Translations under genes and position numbers: made by a program | Source: Streptomyces sp. NBC_01314 | GTDB taxonomy: Bacteria > Actinomycetota > Actinomycetes > Streptomycetales > Streptomycetaceae | DNA: 64,000 bases | Reading direction: 5' to 3' | NCBI RefSeq assembly: GCF_041435215.1 | Contig: NZ_CP108394.1 | Span: forward strand, 3,968,001 to 4,032,000 | Part shown: piece after piece, positions 25,101 through 33,506 of the stretch | How positions within the stretch are numbered: position 1 is the first letter of the stretch | Layout of the letters: the number at the start of each line of letters is the position of its first letter | Notes under the pieces: model-generated | What the model saw: only the letters and a program-made list of their open reading frames with translations | What the model was told of the DNA's origin: nothing | The model's database searches: none

Positions 25101-25853
25101 TCAGTTGCGGCTGCCTCCGAGCGAGTTTCCGCTCAGGCCGCCGCCGCCCATGCCGAACTGTCCGAGCACCCCGGACGTACGCAGGTGCTGCGGTGGCAGC
25201 AGCTCGCTCGGCTGCACCAGGACGTGTCCTTGGCCTCCGAAGTGCATCTCCCAACCCTCACCGGTGGAGCCCCTGCGGCGCCACACGGCGGAGGTCGAGG
25301 TCGGTGCCTGGAGCTGGGTACGCAGCGAGGTGGACCAGGCGATGACGGCGTCCGAGTCGACGCAGATGTTCTTCTCGGGCGTCACTTCCAGAGCCAGCGG
25401 GGGACCCGAGGTCATCAGGACGACCTTGCCGCCACCGGACAGCTCCAGGTTGTACGCCCCGGCCGAGGCCACCTCGACGGCGCTGTCCACGGCGACGATG
25501 CCGACGTTGAGAGAGCCGTCGAAGGCGAGGACGGCGGAGGAATCGACGGTGATGCCTCTGCCGACCTCCATGATGTGCAGGTACTGCGCGAAGTTGGCGA
25601 GATACACGATCCCGTTGCCCTTGCAGCGCATGAGTTCGAGCCGCTCGCCGGTCATCCGCTCGGCGTTGCGCCAGCCGCGGTTGCGGTACTGGCTGTCGAA
25701 GTCGACCTGCCCCTCGAAGGCGACCATGGCGCCCTGGCGGGCCAGGACGGGGCTGCTGCCGATGGTGACGTCGGTCTTGAGCAGCTGTGGGTTCTGCAGT
25801 GTGTAGCGCTCGGTGTGGTTCACCGGGATGTGCGCGAAGAGTGTGCTGTGCAT
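25101..25853 (-). CDS. AIM24-family protein, copy 1
   Basis: The product is 250 residues, nearly all one AIM24 domain of beta-strands: QNPQLLKTDVTIGSSPVLARQGAMVAFEGQV, ELMRCKGNGIVYLAN, VDSDAVIAWSTSL and GQGHVLVQPSELLPP. A C-terminal Gly-rich tail follows (MGGGGLSGNSLGG). AIM24 in yeast is a mitochondrial inner-membrane protein; bacterial homologues are uncharacterised. GAGGAG is 11 bases before the ATG. It is the third and last gene of the TerD-AIM24 operon. Confidence 0.85.
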   Translation of the reverse strand: MHSTLFAHIPVNHTERYTLQNPQLLKTDVTIGSSPVLARQGAMVAFEGQVDFDSQYRNRGWRNAERMTGERLELMRCKGNGIVYLANFAQYLHIMEVGRGITVDSSAVLAFDGSLNVGIVAVDSAVEVASAGAYNLELSGGGKVVLMTSGPPLALEVTPEKNICVDSDAVIAWSTSLRTQLQAPTSTSAVWRRRGSTGEGWEMHFGGQGHVLVQPSELLPPQHLRTSGVLGQFGMGGGGLSGNSLGGSRN

Positions 25854-25880
25854 GGTGTGGTGTTCTCCTCTCGGCCCCGG

Positions 25881-26558
25881 TCAGCCACGGATCTTGAAAC
25901 GGTCGCCGGTGTCCTCGCTGGGCTGGACGACCACGAAGCCCCGCCCCTTGAAACCGATCTGGAAAGCCTCGCCGCTGCCCCGGCCGATGAGCGCACTGGC
26001 CTTGATGGTGCGGCGGGCCTTCATGTCGAGGCCGTCGGTCCAGGCGATCAGCGCGTCCGGGTCGACGTACGTCTCCCGTTCGGCGCAGTCGAGGGAGATC
26101 GGCACGCCCCGGCTGACCAGGGCGACCCATCCGGTGCCACGGATCACGAGGTTGGTGAGGCCCGAGCCGGAGAGCTTGGCCAGGCCCTTGACCGGCTCGA
26201 TGGCGAGCTGGAGCGAGGCGTCGCAGGCCAGCAGGGTGGGGCCGTTGACGGACAGCGCCTCGTTGTTCAGGTGGAGGATGAGGACGTCACCGCCGTAGTC
26301 GGCGAGGTACAGGTCCCCGTCGCCCCGGCAGAGCATGAGCTTGCCGCCCTCGCCGCTGACCATCTCCTCCGCGCTGCGCCGCAGCGTGGCGGGCGGGCCG
26401 TCGAACTGTACGTAGCCGTCGTACGCGATCATCGAGCCGGCCTTGGCCAGAAGGTCCTGACCGCTGACCATGGTGACCTTGAGCGTCTTGGAGCTGTGCA
26501 CGCTCATGCGGACGCCGGTGGAGGTGGAGCGGTGCGCGTTGAGTGTCTGGAGGTCCAT
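25881..26558 (-). CDS. AIM24-family protein, copy 2
   Basis: The product is 225 residues, again an AIM24 domain: SGQDLLAKAGSMIAYDGYVQFDG, LMLCRGDGDLYLADYGG, VDPDALIAWTDGLDMKA and GRGFVVVQPSED near the end. It is a diverged paralogue of its two neighbours. GAGG lies 6 bases before the ATG at 26558, which is 8 bases after the stop of the TerD fusion gene. An in-frame start at 26570 would overlap that gene and lacks a site. It is the middle gene of the operon. Confidence 0.85.
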   Translation of the reverse strand: MDLQTLNAHRSTSTGVRMSVHSSKTLKVTMVSGQDLLAKAGSMIAYDGYVQFDGPPATLRRSAEEMVSGEGGKLMLCRGDGDLYLADYGGDVLILHLNNEALSVNGPTLLACDASLQLAIEPVKGLAKLSGSGLTNLVIRGTGWVALVSRGVPISLDCAERETYVDPDALIAWTDGLDMKARRTIKASALIGRGSGEAFQIGFKGRGFVVVQPSEDTGDRFKIRG

Positions 26559-26566
26559 GCTCTGCC

Positions 26567-28147
26567 TCACACCTCGAAGGGCTGGACGACGACGAAGTTG
26601 CCGGGAGCACCGCGGAACTGGAGGTTGACGGCCTCCTGGGTCTGTCGGGCGTACCCGGAGCGGCGCAGCCTCAGCGAGGTCGTGGTGACGGCCTGCGCGC
26701 CGGCGGACCAGGCGATGACGGCGTTGCCGTCGACGTAGGTGGCCGGGCCGACCGGCAGGACGACGGGAAGGCCGCGCGTCTTGACGACGACCGCTCCCGT
26801 GCCGGAGAAGAGCATGCTGAACAGGCCGCCGCCGGGCAGGCCCGCGCCCTCGATACGGCGGATCTCGGTGTCCAGCGCCTCGTCGAAGGCGAGGACTCCG
26901 CGCGCGCTGGTGTAGAGCTGCTCGTTCTCCAGGCGGATGACGAAGAGGTGGCTGCCCTCGTCCGCGAGGAACACCTCACCGTCTCCGGAGCAGCGCATCA
27001 GGGCCATGCCCTGGCCGGTCAGCTGGCCCGTCAACTTGCCGAGCAGGCCGGAACCCTTGTGGGCGAAGTCGATGTCGCCCTGGTAGGCGACCATGCTGCC
27101 CTGCTTGGCCAGGATGTTGGCGCCCTTGGTGAGCGTCGTCCGCACCAGCTGCGGGTTCTGCTCGGTCCAGCGGTCTCCGACGGGTGCCTCGGAGTACTTC
27201 GTCAGAACGACCCGCAGCCCCGCCTCCGGCGGCACCGGAGCGAGCTGCGTGCCGCCGCCGAAGGGCTGAGCCTGCCCCGGGAAGGCGCCGGGAGCGCCGG
27301 GGGGTGAGAAGGGGCCGCCTTGCGGAGCTGCCCCAGGAGGCGTGAAGGGCCCACCCTGTGGCGGCGCACCGGGCGGGGTGAAGGGGCCACCCTGCGGGGG
27401 CGCGGCCGGGGGCGGAACCGTGCCACCGGGCGGCGTGTGCAGGGGCGCGGCGATGGTCGGCGCGGAGTGCACGGAGGGGGAGGGCGCCGGGGGCGCGAAT
27501 CCCTGCGTGGGCGCCGGGGCCGGTGCGGGCACCGGGGCCCCGGGGGCACCGAACGCGGGCGGGGCGAAGCCGGGCGAGGCGTCGGCCTGCGGCTGCTGCG
27601 GTGCGGCGGCGGGCTCCTCCTCGGCGACCTCGCCGCCGAAGTTCTTCAGCAGCGCGTCGAGGCCGCCGTCGAAGCCCTGTCCCACGGCCGCGAACCGCCA
27701 CACGTCCTTCAGGTAGAAGTCGCCCAGCATCACGGCACGCTCGGTGGAGAACTCCGAGCCGTCGAACGGGTACCGGGCCACCTCCTCGCCACCCGCGACG
27801 ATACGGACGTAACCGGGTGCGACCTGCGACATCTGGCCGTTGCCGTCGATCGTCGCCGTGAAGGACAGCTTCTGGATCCGGGGCGGGATCTTGTCGAGAG
27901 TGACGCGGAAGGACTCCGTGTCACCCGACTGGGCACCCAGGAGCTGGATCGACTCCTCGGGTGACTTCGGCTGGTTGAAGAAGATGAAGTAGCGGTCGTC
28001 CGAAAGACGTTCGTCGGCGTCCAGACCGAAGCAGCTGATGTCGAAGGTCAGCCCGGGGCCGGAGATCTGTACACCTACGTACAGGTCCGTACCCGCGGTG
28101 AGGTCACTGATCTTGGCCTTGTGGCCGCGTTGGAATTCCCTGGCCAT
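26567..28147 (-). CDS. TerD-AIM24 fusion protein
   Basis: The product is 526 residues in three parts. Residues 1-~185 form a TerD domain (REFQRGHKAKISDLTAGTDLYVGV, FDISCFGLDADERLSDDRYFIFFNQ, with acidic Ca-binding clusters). A Pro/Gly/Ala-rich linker (~190-310) has three near-identical PPGAPPQGGPFTPPG units. An AIM24 domain follows (~320-526: AKQGSMVAYQGDIDF, ALMRCSGDGEVFLADEG, VDGNAVIAWSAGAQ). TerD proteins bind calcium and are linked to tellurite and phage resistance and to cell-surface signalling. The ATG at 28147 starts the TerD domain. It is the first gene of a three-gene operon. Confidence 0.9.
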   Translation of the reverse strand: MAREFQRGHKAKISDLTAGTDLYVGVQISGPGLTFDISCFGLDADERLSDDRYFIFFNQPKSPEESIQLLGAQSGDTESFRVTLDKIPPRIQKLSFTATIDGNGQMSQVAPGYVRIVAGGEEVARYPFDGSEFSTERAVMLGDFYLKDVWRFAAVGQGFDGGLDALLKNFGGEVAEEEPAAAPQQPQADASPGFAPPAFGAPGAPVPAPAPAPTQGFAPPAPSPSVHSAPTIAAPLHTPPGGTVPPPAAPPQGGPFTPPGAPPQGGPFTPPGAAPQGGPFSPPGAPGAFPGQAQPFGGGTQLAPVPPEAGLRVVLTKYSEAPVGDRWTEQNPQLVRTTLTKGANILAKQGSMVAYQGDIDFAHKGSGLLGKLTGQLTGQGMALMRCSGDGEVFLADEGSHLFVIRLENEQLYTSARGVLAFDEALDTEIRRIEGAGLPGGGLFSMLFSGTGAVVVKTRGLPVVLPVGPATYVDGNAVIAWSAGAQAVTTTSLRLRRSGYARQTQEAVNLQFRGAPGNFVVVQPFEV

Positions 28148-28401
28148 ACGTAACGACCGTCCCCCATCCCGAAAGTGCGTGCGCCTGCGAATGCGTCGCG
28201 CCAGGCTAACCGCAAAGTCCTGGGACGCACGAGGCTGGTACAGAGCCGGTACATAAGCGCGACTTCGGTCATGGGCGCCACAAACGCACACACGCGCGCG
28301 GGACACCCGTCCCGCATCAGTCGTTCTCGGGCCGATGTCCGGGCCCCGCCTTCAGGGCGCAGGCCGCGAACCGTGTGCCGCTGGGCGGCCGCGTGGTGGT
28401 G

Positions 28402-28998
28402 TCACTCGTCCTGGGCGACCGGGAGATGCGGCAGCCGGTCGGCGGCGACCACCCCTTCGAGGTAACCACGCGCACGCTCGGTGCGCGGATAGGCCTCCAG
28501 CAGCTGCCAGAAACGGGGCCCATGACCTGGTACGAGCAGGTGTGCGAGTTCGTGGAGGAGAACGTAGTCGACGACGTACTCGGGCATGCCCTGCAGCCGG
28601 TGCGAGAGGCGGATGCTGCCCTCGGCGGGGGTGCACGAGCCCCAGCGGGTGTTCTGGTTGGTGACCCAGCGGACCGACGTGGGCCGGGCGCGACCGCCGA
28701 AGTACTGGTCCGACAGCCGGGCGGCACGCTCCGCCAGTTCGGTGTCGCCGAGGCGCCGTTTGCTTTCCTGCGCGGCCAGCTTGTCGAGCATGACGGTCAC
28801 CCAGCGCTGCTCCTCCGCCTCGGACATCCGAGCGGGGATGAGCACGACGGTGCGATCGCCCTCGCGGTACGCGGAGACCGTTCTGCGCCGTCGCGCGCTC
28901 CTACGGACCTCGATCGCGCTCGCCCGCGAGCCGCTTGGCGGCTGGCTCGTCGTGCTGCGCTGTGGCTTTCCGGCGCGGTGCAGGGGGTCGGCGGGCAC
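28402..28998 (-). CDS. YgjP-like (DUF45) metallopeptidase
   Basis: The product is 198 residues. LLHELAHLLVPGHGPRFWQLLEAYP carries HExxH plus the downstream His of the SprT/YgjP (DUF45, M48-like) metallopeptidases. RWGSCTPAEGSIRLSHRL is the typical preceding strand region. The first ~25 residues are disordered and basic. The start at 28998 is a GTG. It is leftward, 250 bases downstream of the TerD operon start; no terminator is seen at its 3' end. The substrate is unknown. Confidence 0.85.
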   Translation of the reverse strand: MPADPLHRAGKPQRSTTSQPPSGSRASAIEVRRSARRRRTVSAYREGDRTVVLIPARMSEAEEQRWVTVMLDKLAAQESKRRLGDTELAERAARLSDQYFGGRARPTSVRWVTNQNTRWGSCTPAEGSIRLSHRLQGMPEYVVDYVLLHELAHLLVPGHGPRFWQLLEAYPRTERARGYLEGVVAADRLPHLPVAQDE

Positions 28999-29101
28999 GC
29001 CCCGACGTTACCCGCTGCACACGGGGGAAGTCCCGTCTCCGGGACGGTTCGATATCGATCCGCACTCCGAGCGCCTGATTTGTACTACGGATGCCGTCGC
29101 C

Positions 29102-29110
29102 TGTGGACAA
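29102..29110 (-). promoter_or_regulatory. DnaA-box sequence
   Basis: TGTGGACAA is the complement of TTGTCCACA, the preferred Streptomyces DnaA box. It lies in the divergent gap between the YgjP-like gene and the ThiF gene. A second exact copy is at 35822-35830. Confidence 0.45.
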
Positions 29111-29216
29111 CTCTCGACAGACGTCGTCGCGGTCCGTGCATGCTGGCACTCGTCGGCGGACCAGGCACTCGCACCGTCGACACACGGGGACCTATCTCTG
29201 GCTACGGGGGCCGATC

Positions 29217-30482
29217 ATGCATCCGATGGTGAAGCCCGCGCTCCGGCGCGGCTGGCGGGATCTCAACACCGTGCAGTTCGGTCTGGCACCGGCACACGCC
29301 ATGGTGCTGGGCCCGATGGACACGACGACAGGCAGTTTTCTCGCCTTGCTCGACGGCACGCGAGGGCTGCCGCTCCTGCGCGACGAGGGACGCCGTATGG
29401 GCCTGCCGGACGGTCATGTGGACGGCCTCGTGGACCGCCTCTCGCGCTCCGGTCTGCTGGACGACGCGACGGGCGGCGGTCCGGCCGCGGACGACCTGCG
29501 CGCCAAGCCCGAGGTCCTGGACCGGCTGCGCCCGGACGCCGCCGCCCTTTCGCTGATCGCACCCGTGCCGGGCGACGCCATGCGGCGTCTGGCCGCCCGC
29601 CGGTCACTGAGAGTGCAGGTACGGGGCGCGGGCCGGGTGGGGGCGGTGCTCGCCTCCTTGCTCTCGGCGGCCGGCGTCGGCGAGGTCGACGTACGCGATG
29701 TCGGCCGGGTCGAGCCGTGGGACGTGACGCCTGGCGGTCTGCCGGCCGAGTCGATCGGTGAGCGCAGGGACATGGCGGCACGCCGAGCCGCCCGCCACTC
29801 GGCACCCGATCGCCCGCCCCGCCGCCGCCGTGGACCCCGGCAGCCCGCGGCCCCGTCCGAGGACAGGCCGATGGACCGTCTCCGCGAGGAGCCCGGCTTC
29901 TCGCTGGTGATCCTCGCCCCACGCGACGGTGTCGACGTTCACGCCCCCAAGCCCGGGGCCGCCGAGCCGCTCGTCGCCTCGGGCACACCACACCTCTACG
30001 CCGGGGTGGTGGAAGGGACGGGCGTGGTCGGCCCCCTGGTTCTGCCCGGTGAGACGGGCTGCGCGGGCTGCCTGGACCAGAGCCGTGCCGACCGGGACGA
30101 GACCTGGCCGCGGCTGGTCGCCCAGTGGAGGTCCGGTCGGCCGCACCGGCTCGAGGCCTGCGATCTCACCCTGGCCACGACCGTCTCCGGGCTGGCCGCC
30201 GGGCATGCGCTCGCGTTCCTCGACGGGCAGATGCCGTCCAGCGTCGGCGCCCGCTGGGAGGTCTCGGTACCGGGGTTCGACTGGCACCCGCGCCCGGTGT
30301 GGCCCCACCCCGCGTGTTCCTGCACAGCCGCGGAAAAAGCTGGCACCGGAAAAGGTAACGGGGAACACACCCCAAAGGACGGGGAGTCGCACGAGACAAT
30401 GGCAGGGCAACAGCGGTCAACGAGGTTGTCCCGCAAGGCACACGCGGCACGGCCTGCTGGGACTTGGAGGGCGCATGTCTGA
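29217..30482 (+). CDS. ThiF/E1-like protein (TOMM cyclodehydratase-like)
   Basis: The product is 421 residues. The middle holds an E1-type Rossmann motif (VQVRGAGRVGAVLASLLSAAGVGEVDVRDVG, residues ~120-155). A zinc site is suggested by TGCAGCLDQSR and the C-terminal PHPACSCTA. The N-terminal ~110 residues resemble the wing-like region of ocin-ThiF proteins that bind precursor peptides. The conserved Arg-finger and Asp of active E1 adenylators are not clear, so the enzyme may not activate ATP. The ATG at 29217 has GGGGG 6 bases upstream. It overlaps the ABC1 kinase start by 8 bases. No precursor peptide gene is evident. Confidence 0.65.
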   Translation: MHPMVKPALRRGWRDLNTVQFGLAPAHAMVLGPMDTTTGSFLALLDGTRGLPLLRDEGRRMGLPDGHVDGLVDRLSRSGLLDDATGGGPAADDLRAKPEVLDRLRPDAAALSLIAPVPGDAMRRLAARRSLRVQVRGAGRVGAVLASLLSAAGVGEVDVRDVGRVEPWDVTPGGLPAESIGERRDMAARRAARHSAPDRPPRRRRGPRQPAAPSEDRPMDRLREEPGFSLVILAPRDGVDVHAPKPGAAEPLVASGTPHLYAGVVEGTGVVGPLVLPGETGCAGCLDQSRADRDETWPRLVAQWRSGRPHRLEACDLTLATTVSGLAAGHALAFLDGQMPSSVGARWEVSVPGFDWHPRPVWPHPACSCTAAEKAGTGKGNGEHTPKDGESHETMAGQQRSTRLSRKAHAARPAGTWRAHV

Positions 30483-31830
30483 TCTTCCCCGCAAGGCGGT
30501 CACCCGGACCGCCAAGCTCGCCGCGCTTCCGCTCGGCATCGCAGGCCGGGCCACCTGGGGACTCGGCAAGCGGATCGTCGGCGAGTCGGCGGAGCTGGTG
30601 GGCCGCGAACTCCAGCAGCGAACGGCGGAGCAACTGTTCAAGGTCCTGGGCGAGCTGAAGGGCGGCGCGATGAAGTTCGGGCAGGCCCTGTCCGTCTTCG
30701 AGGCGGCGCTCCCCGAGGAGGTCGCGGGCCCCTACCGCGCGGCCCTGACGAAGCTCCAGGACGCCGCGCCCCCGATGCCGACCCGCACGGTGCACTCCGT
30801 ACTGGAGGAACGCATCGGAAAGGACTGGCAGAAGCTGTTTCTGGAGTTCGAGGAGAAGCCGGCCGCCGCGGCCTCGATCGGCCAGGTGCACCGCGCGGTG
30901 TGGCACGACGGCCGCGTGGTCGCGGTGAAGGTGCAGTACCCGGGCGCGGGCGAGGCCCTGCTCTCCGACCTCGGCCAACTCAGCCGGTTCGCTCGTCTGC
31001 TGGGCCCGTTGATCCCCGGGATGGACATCAAGCCGCTCATCGCGGAGCTGCGGGACCGTGTCTCCGAAGAGCTCGACTACGGCCTGGAGGCCCAGGCCCA
31101 GCAGGCGCACGCGGAGGAGTTCGCGGGCGACCCGGACGTCGTGGTCCCGGCCGTGGTGCACCAGTGCGATCAGGTGCTGGTGACCGAGTGGATGGAGGGT
31201 ACCCCTCTCTCCGAGGTGATCACCGACGGCTCTCAGGAGCAGCGCGACCGGGCGGGCCAGCTACTGACCCGCTTCCTCTTCTCGGGCCCGGCCCGCACCG
31301 GCCTCCTGCACGCCGACCCGCATCCGGGCAACTTCCGCCTCTTGCCGGACGAGAAGCGCGGCTGGCGTCTCGGCGTCCTCGACTTCGGCACGGTGGACCG
31401 CCTGCCGGGCGGTCTGCCGGCCCCCATCGGCGAGGCTCTGCGGCTGACGATCGAGGGCGAGGCCGAGGCCGTCTACGAGATGCTCCGCTCAGAGGGGTTC
31501 GTGAAGGAGTCGATAGACCTGGACCCGGACGCGGTCCTGGACTATCTGCGTCCCATCATCGAACCGGTCCGCGCCGACGAGTTCTCCTTCGCCCGCGGCT
31601 GGATGCGCAGCCAGGCCGCCCGTATCGCCGACCCACGCTCCCCTGCCCACCAGTTGGGCAAGCAACTGAACCTGCCCCCGTCCTACTTCCTCATCCACCG
31701 GGTGACGCTGAGCACCATCGGCGTCCTGTGCCAACTCGGCGCGACGGTCCGCATGCGCGACGAACTGGAGGAGTGGCTGCCGGGCTTCCTGTCCGAGGAG
31801 CAGGAGGGCGAGTCGGCCGCGGAGGCGTGA
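30475..31830 (+). CDS. ABC1/ADCK (UbiB-like) atypical kinase
   Basis: The product is 451 residues. The UbiB/ABC1 signatures are all present: the KxGQ motif in GGAMKFGQALS (residues ~62-72), the Ala-rich loop AAAASIGQVHRA, the invariant Lys in VAVKVQYPG, LLHADPHPGNFRLL and DFGTVDRLPG. Such proteins act on lipid or quinone metabolism, probably as ATPases or kinases. It resembles Rv3197 of M. tuberculosis, which also lies beside whiB7. GGAGG is 4 bases before the ATG. The ThiF gene ends inside it, so translation is coupled. Confidence 0.93.
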   Translation: MSDLPRKAVTRTAKLAALPLGIAGRATWGLGKRIVGESAELVGRELQQRTAEQLFKVLGELKGGAMKFGQALSVFEAALPEEVAGPYRAALTKLQDAAPPMPTRTVHSVLEERIGKDWQKLFLEFEEKPAAAASIGQVHRAVWHDGRVVAVKVQYPGAGEALLSDLGQLSRFARLLGPLIPGMDIKPLIAELRDRVSEELDYGLEAQAQQAHAEEFAGDPDVVVPAVVHQCDQVLVTEWMEGTPLSEVITDGSQEQRDRAGQLLTRFLFSGPARTGLLHADPHPGNFRLLPDEKRGWRLGVLDFGTVDRLPGGLPAPIGEALRLTIEGEAEAVYEMLRSEGFVKESIDLDPDAVLDYLRPIIEPVRADEFSFARGWMRSQAARIADPRSPAHQLGKQLNLPPSYFLIHRVTLSTIGVLCQLGATVRMRDELEEWLPGFLSEEQEGESAAEA

Positions 31831-31852
31831 CCGCTCCGAGCGACGCCGAGGG

Positions 31853-32062
31853 TCACCACCAGGCCGAGTCCAGCCTGCCCTCGATCGCTCGCAGGTTCTC
31901 CCGGGCGCAGGTGTCGCAGAAGTAGTGCCGTCCGCCGTTCTCCACGGAACAGATCCACAGGGGCTGGGGGGCTTCGGCGATGGTGCCGCACCGGGCGCAC
32001 ACGAGGGTCTGGGGTTCTGCGGCGGAGCCACCGTTGTCGCCGTCCCCGGAAAGACTCGTCAC
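31853..32062 (-). CDS. Small double-CxxC zinc-ribbon protein
   Basis: The product is 69 residues. Two pairs, CARCG (residues ~22-25) and CDTC (~49-52), with a central C and H, suggest a zinc ribbon. It starts with a GTG at 32062 and shows no clear ribosome site. It faces the ABC1 kinase and ends 22 bases from it. It is cytosolic and of unknown function. Confidence 0.75.
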   Translation of the reverse strand: MTSLSGDGDNGGSAAEPQTLVCARCGTIAEAPQPLWICSVENGGRHYFCDTCARENLRAIEGRLDSAWW

Positions 32063-32108
32063 TCGGCGACGATATCGCCGCGGTCGGCGGATCCGTGGTC
32101 ACCACGCA

Positions 32109-32144
32109 CCGCGGGGGCCGGTCCCTTCGGACCGGCCCCCGCGG
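32109..32144 (-). terminator. Terminator of the wblC operon
   Basis: CCGCGGGGGCCGGTCC pairs perfectly over 16 bp with its complement around CTTC. It lies between the wblC-linked gene and the zinc-ribbon gene on the same strand. Confidence 0.85.
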
Positions 32145-32210
32145 GGAGCCACTGCTATCGGTGGTTCTGACGTGCCTGACAGGCTGGTTGTGCCGGTTGC
32201 CGCGCGGCGG

Positions 32211-32534
32211 CTACTGCATGACCGCCATGGCGAGCGCACGGCGGGCGCGCATCGACGCGCGCTCGGCCCGGCGCTGCATCCGGCGGGCGACCGCCAGACG
32301 CATGGCCCGGCGCTCCTGCTCGGCCTGGTGCAGCCGCTCGTGCATATGCGCACGAGCCAGGGCTTCTGGCATGAGATGCATCTCTCGGGTCCTGTTCTGA
32401 CGCGAGGCGTTCGCGCCGGTGGTGGTGAAGTCTGGAGTCGCGGAGCCGACGGGCTCGCTCGTGGACGGCTTCATCGGGGCCTGCTTCTTGGGATCGTGCG
32501 TGAGGGGGCGGTCGATCGTTCCGGTGATGTTCAT
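32211..32534 (-). CDS. Conserved small basic protein coupled to wblC
   Basis: The product is 107 residues. The N-terminal half is disordered; the C-terminal half is a long Arg/Ala/Met-rich helix (RARALAMAVMQ at the end, preceded by RMQRRAERASMRARR). The ATG overlaps the wblC stop (ATGA), so the two are coupled. No domain is recognised. The basic helix could bind nucleic acid, but that is inference. A strong terminator follows 67 bases later. Confidence 0.75.
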   Translation of the reverse strand: MNITGTIDRPLTHDPKKQAPMKPSTSEPVGSATPDFTTTGANASRQNRTREMHLMPEALARAHMHERLHQAEQERRAMRLAVARRMQRRAERASMRARRALAMAVMQ

Positions 32535-32899
32535 GCCGTGACCGGGTTCTTGCGCGGGCGACCACGGGGCCGCTTGCGGGCCACGACGACACCCTGGACG
32601 AAGAGCTCGCCACCCCAGACGCCCCAGGGCTCACGCCGCTCCTTGGCGCCGGCGAGGCAGGCCTCCATCAGCGGGCAGGTGCGGCAGAGGGACTTGGCGT
32701 ACTCGACATCGGCCGGCGACTCGGCGAAGAAGACCTCCGGGTCGTAGGAGCGGCAGGGGACGGGTACGCCGAGGTTCTCGATGGCGTCGTCGAGCGCGGT
32801 GAGCGCGGTGAGCGGGATCAAGGTGGAGTCCTCCGTGAGGCCGGGCGGGGGGATCGTTTCGGAAGGCGGTACGGACGGGGCGTGCGCTTCGAGTTGCAC
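32531..32899 (-). CDS. wblC: WblC (WhiB7-type) transcription factor
   Basis: The product is 122 residues. Four [4Fe-4S] cysteines are present at 49, 72, 75 and 81 (C-x22-C-x2-C-x5-C), then GVWGGE, then the AT-hook RGRPRKN that marks the WhiB7/WblC subclass. It binds the principal sigma factor and switches on intrinsic antibiotic-resistance genes when translation is blocked. Its transcript has a ~600-base leader with a promoter of the self-activated type, a 107-codon leader ORF and an attenuator (separate entries). The next gene overlaps its stop. From memory it corresponds to S. coelicolor SCO5190 and Rv3197A. Confidence 0.95.
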   Translation of the reverse strand: MQLEAHAPSVPPSETIPPPGLTEDSTLIPLTALTALDDAIENLGVPVPCRSYDPEVFFAESPADVEYAKSLCRTCPLMEACLAGAKERREPWGVWGGELFVQGVVVARKRPRGRPRKNPVTA

Positions 32900-33014
32900 G
32901 GTTGGTTTTCCTCGTCTGGTCGTTCCGGCCTGTTGGCCGGTGGCGGCTGGTACCGGGTTCTTTTCTTGTCCCGAGGCCCCTTCGCTCTGCAGCCCCCGGT
33001 CGGGGACAAACAGA

Positions 33015-33049
33015 AGGGCCGCGGATCCCGGGTGGGGTTCCGCGGCCCT
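33015..33049 (-). terminator. Attenuator in the wblC leader
   Basis: Read leftward, AGGGCCGCGGA, a 13-base loop, TCCGCGGCCCT (perfect 11-bp stem), then TCTGTTTG. It lies 23 bases after the leader ORF stop and 115 bases before wblC. An alternative pairing of its 5' arm with the leader ORF is possible (33094-33102 with 33044-33052). Confidence 0.85.
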
Positions 33050-33072
33050 GAAGGCGCCGGCCTGATCGTCGA

Positions 33073-33396
33073 TCAGGCTGGATCACTCCAGGGTTCAGGC
33101 CCACGGAAGGCCCACATCAGGTGATGCTGCGTCGTCTGCTTCCGGAATCCGGCACCGGCTGCCGCGAAGGCATAGGCCTGGGCCTGTGCTTCTACTGCTG
33201 CTTCCAGTGCCTTGGTCGGTCGCTCATTGCGCTCACGGACGGGAAGACCCGCCAGAGACACGGAGGACGCCGGACGGCCGCCACTGATGGCGGACAGACT
33301 GGTACCCAGGTTCGAGACGCCGAGCAGGCACAGGGAGACGGCCGAGCGATCGGTCATTTTGGCCGGGCTGATGAAGCTGGTGTTGATGTTGATCAC
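33073..33396 (-). CDS. Leader ORF of wblC (107 codons)
   Basis: A GTG with AGGAGG 8 bases upstream, one of the best ribosome sites in the window, opens a 107-codon frame with strong G/C third positions. The peptide (MININTSFISPAKMTDRSAVS then LCLLGVSNLG..) has no known domain. Its stop lies in a small hairpin (GCCTGATC/GATCAGGC, 33060-33078) just before the attenuator. Published work on wblC/whiB7 describes upstream-ORF riboregulation in which ribosome stalling prevents termination; this frame is positioned for that role. The peptide itself may also be functional. Confidence 0.75.
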   Translation of the reverse strand: MININTSFISPAKMTDRSAVSLCLLGVSNLGTSLSAISGGRPASSVSLAGLPVRERNERPTKALEAAVEAQAQAYAFAAAGAGFRKQTTQHHLMWAFRGPEPWSDPA

Positions 33397-33506
33397 TGGA
33401 CTCGCCTCCTCTCGGCGTCTACGGGGACCGGCTGAGCCAATCCGACGGATATGAAGTACACCACGAAACCGGGGCCTTCGAGAAGGCCGCTGCTCTCGTG
33501 CCTAAG

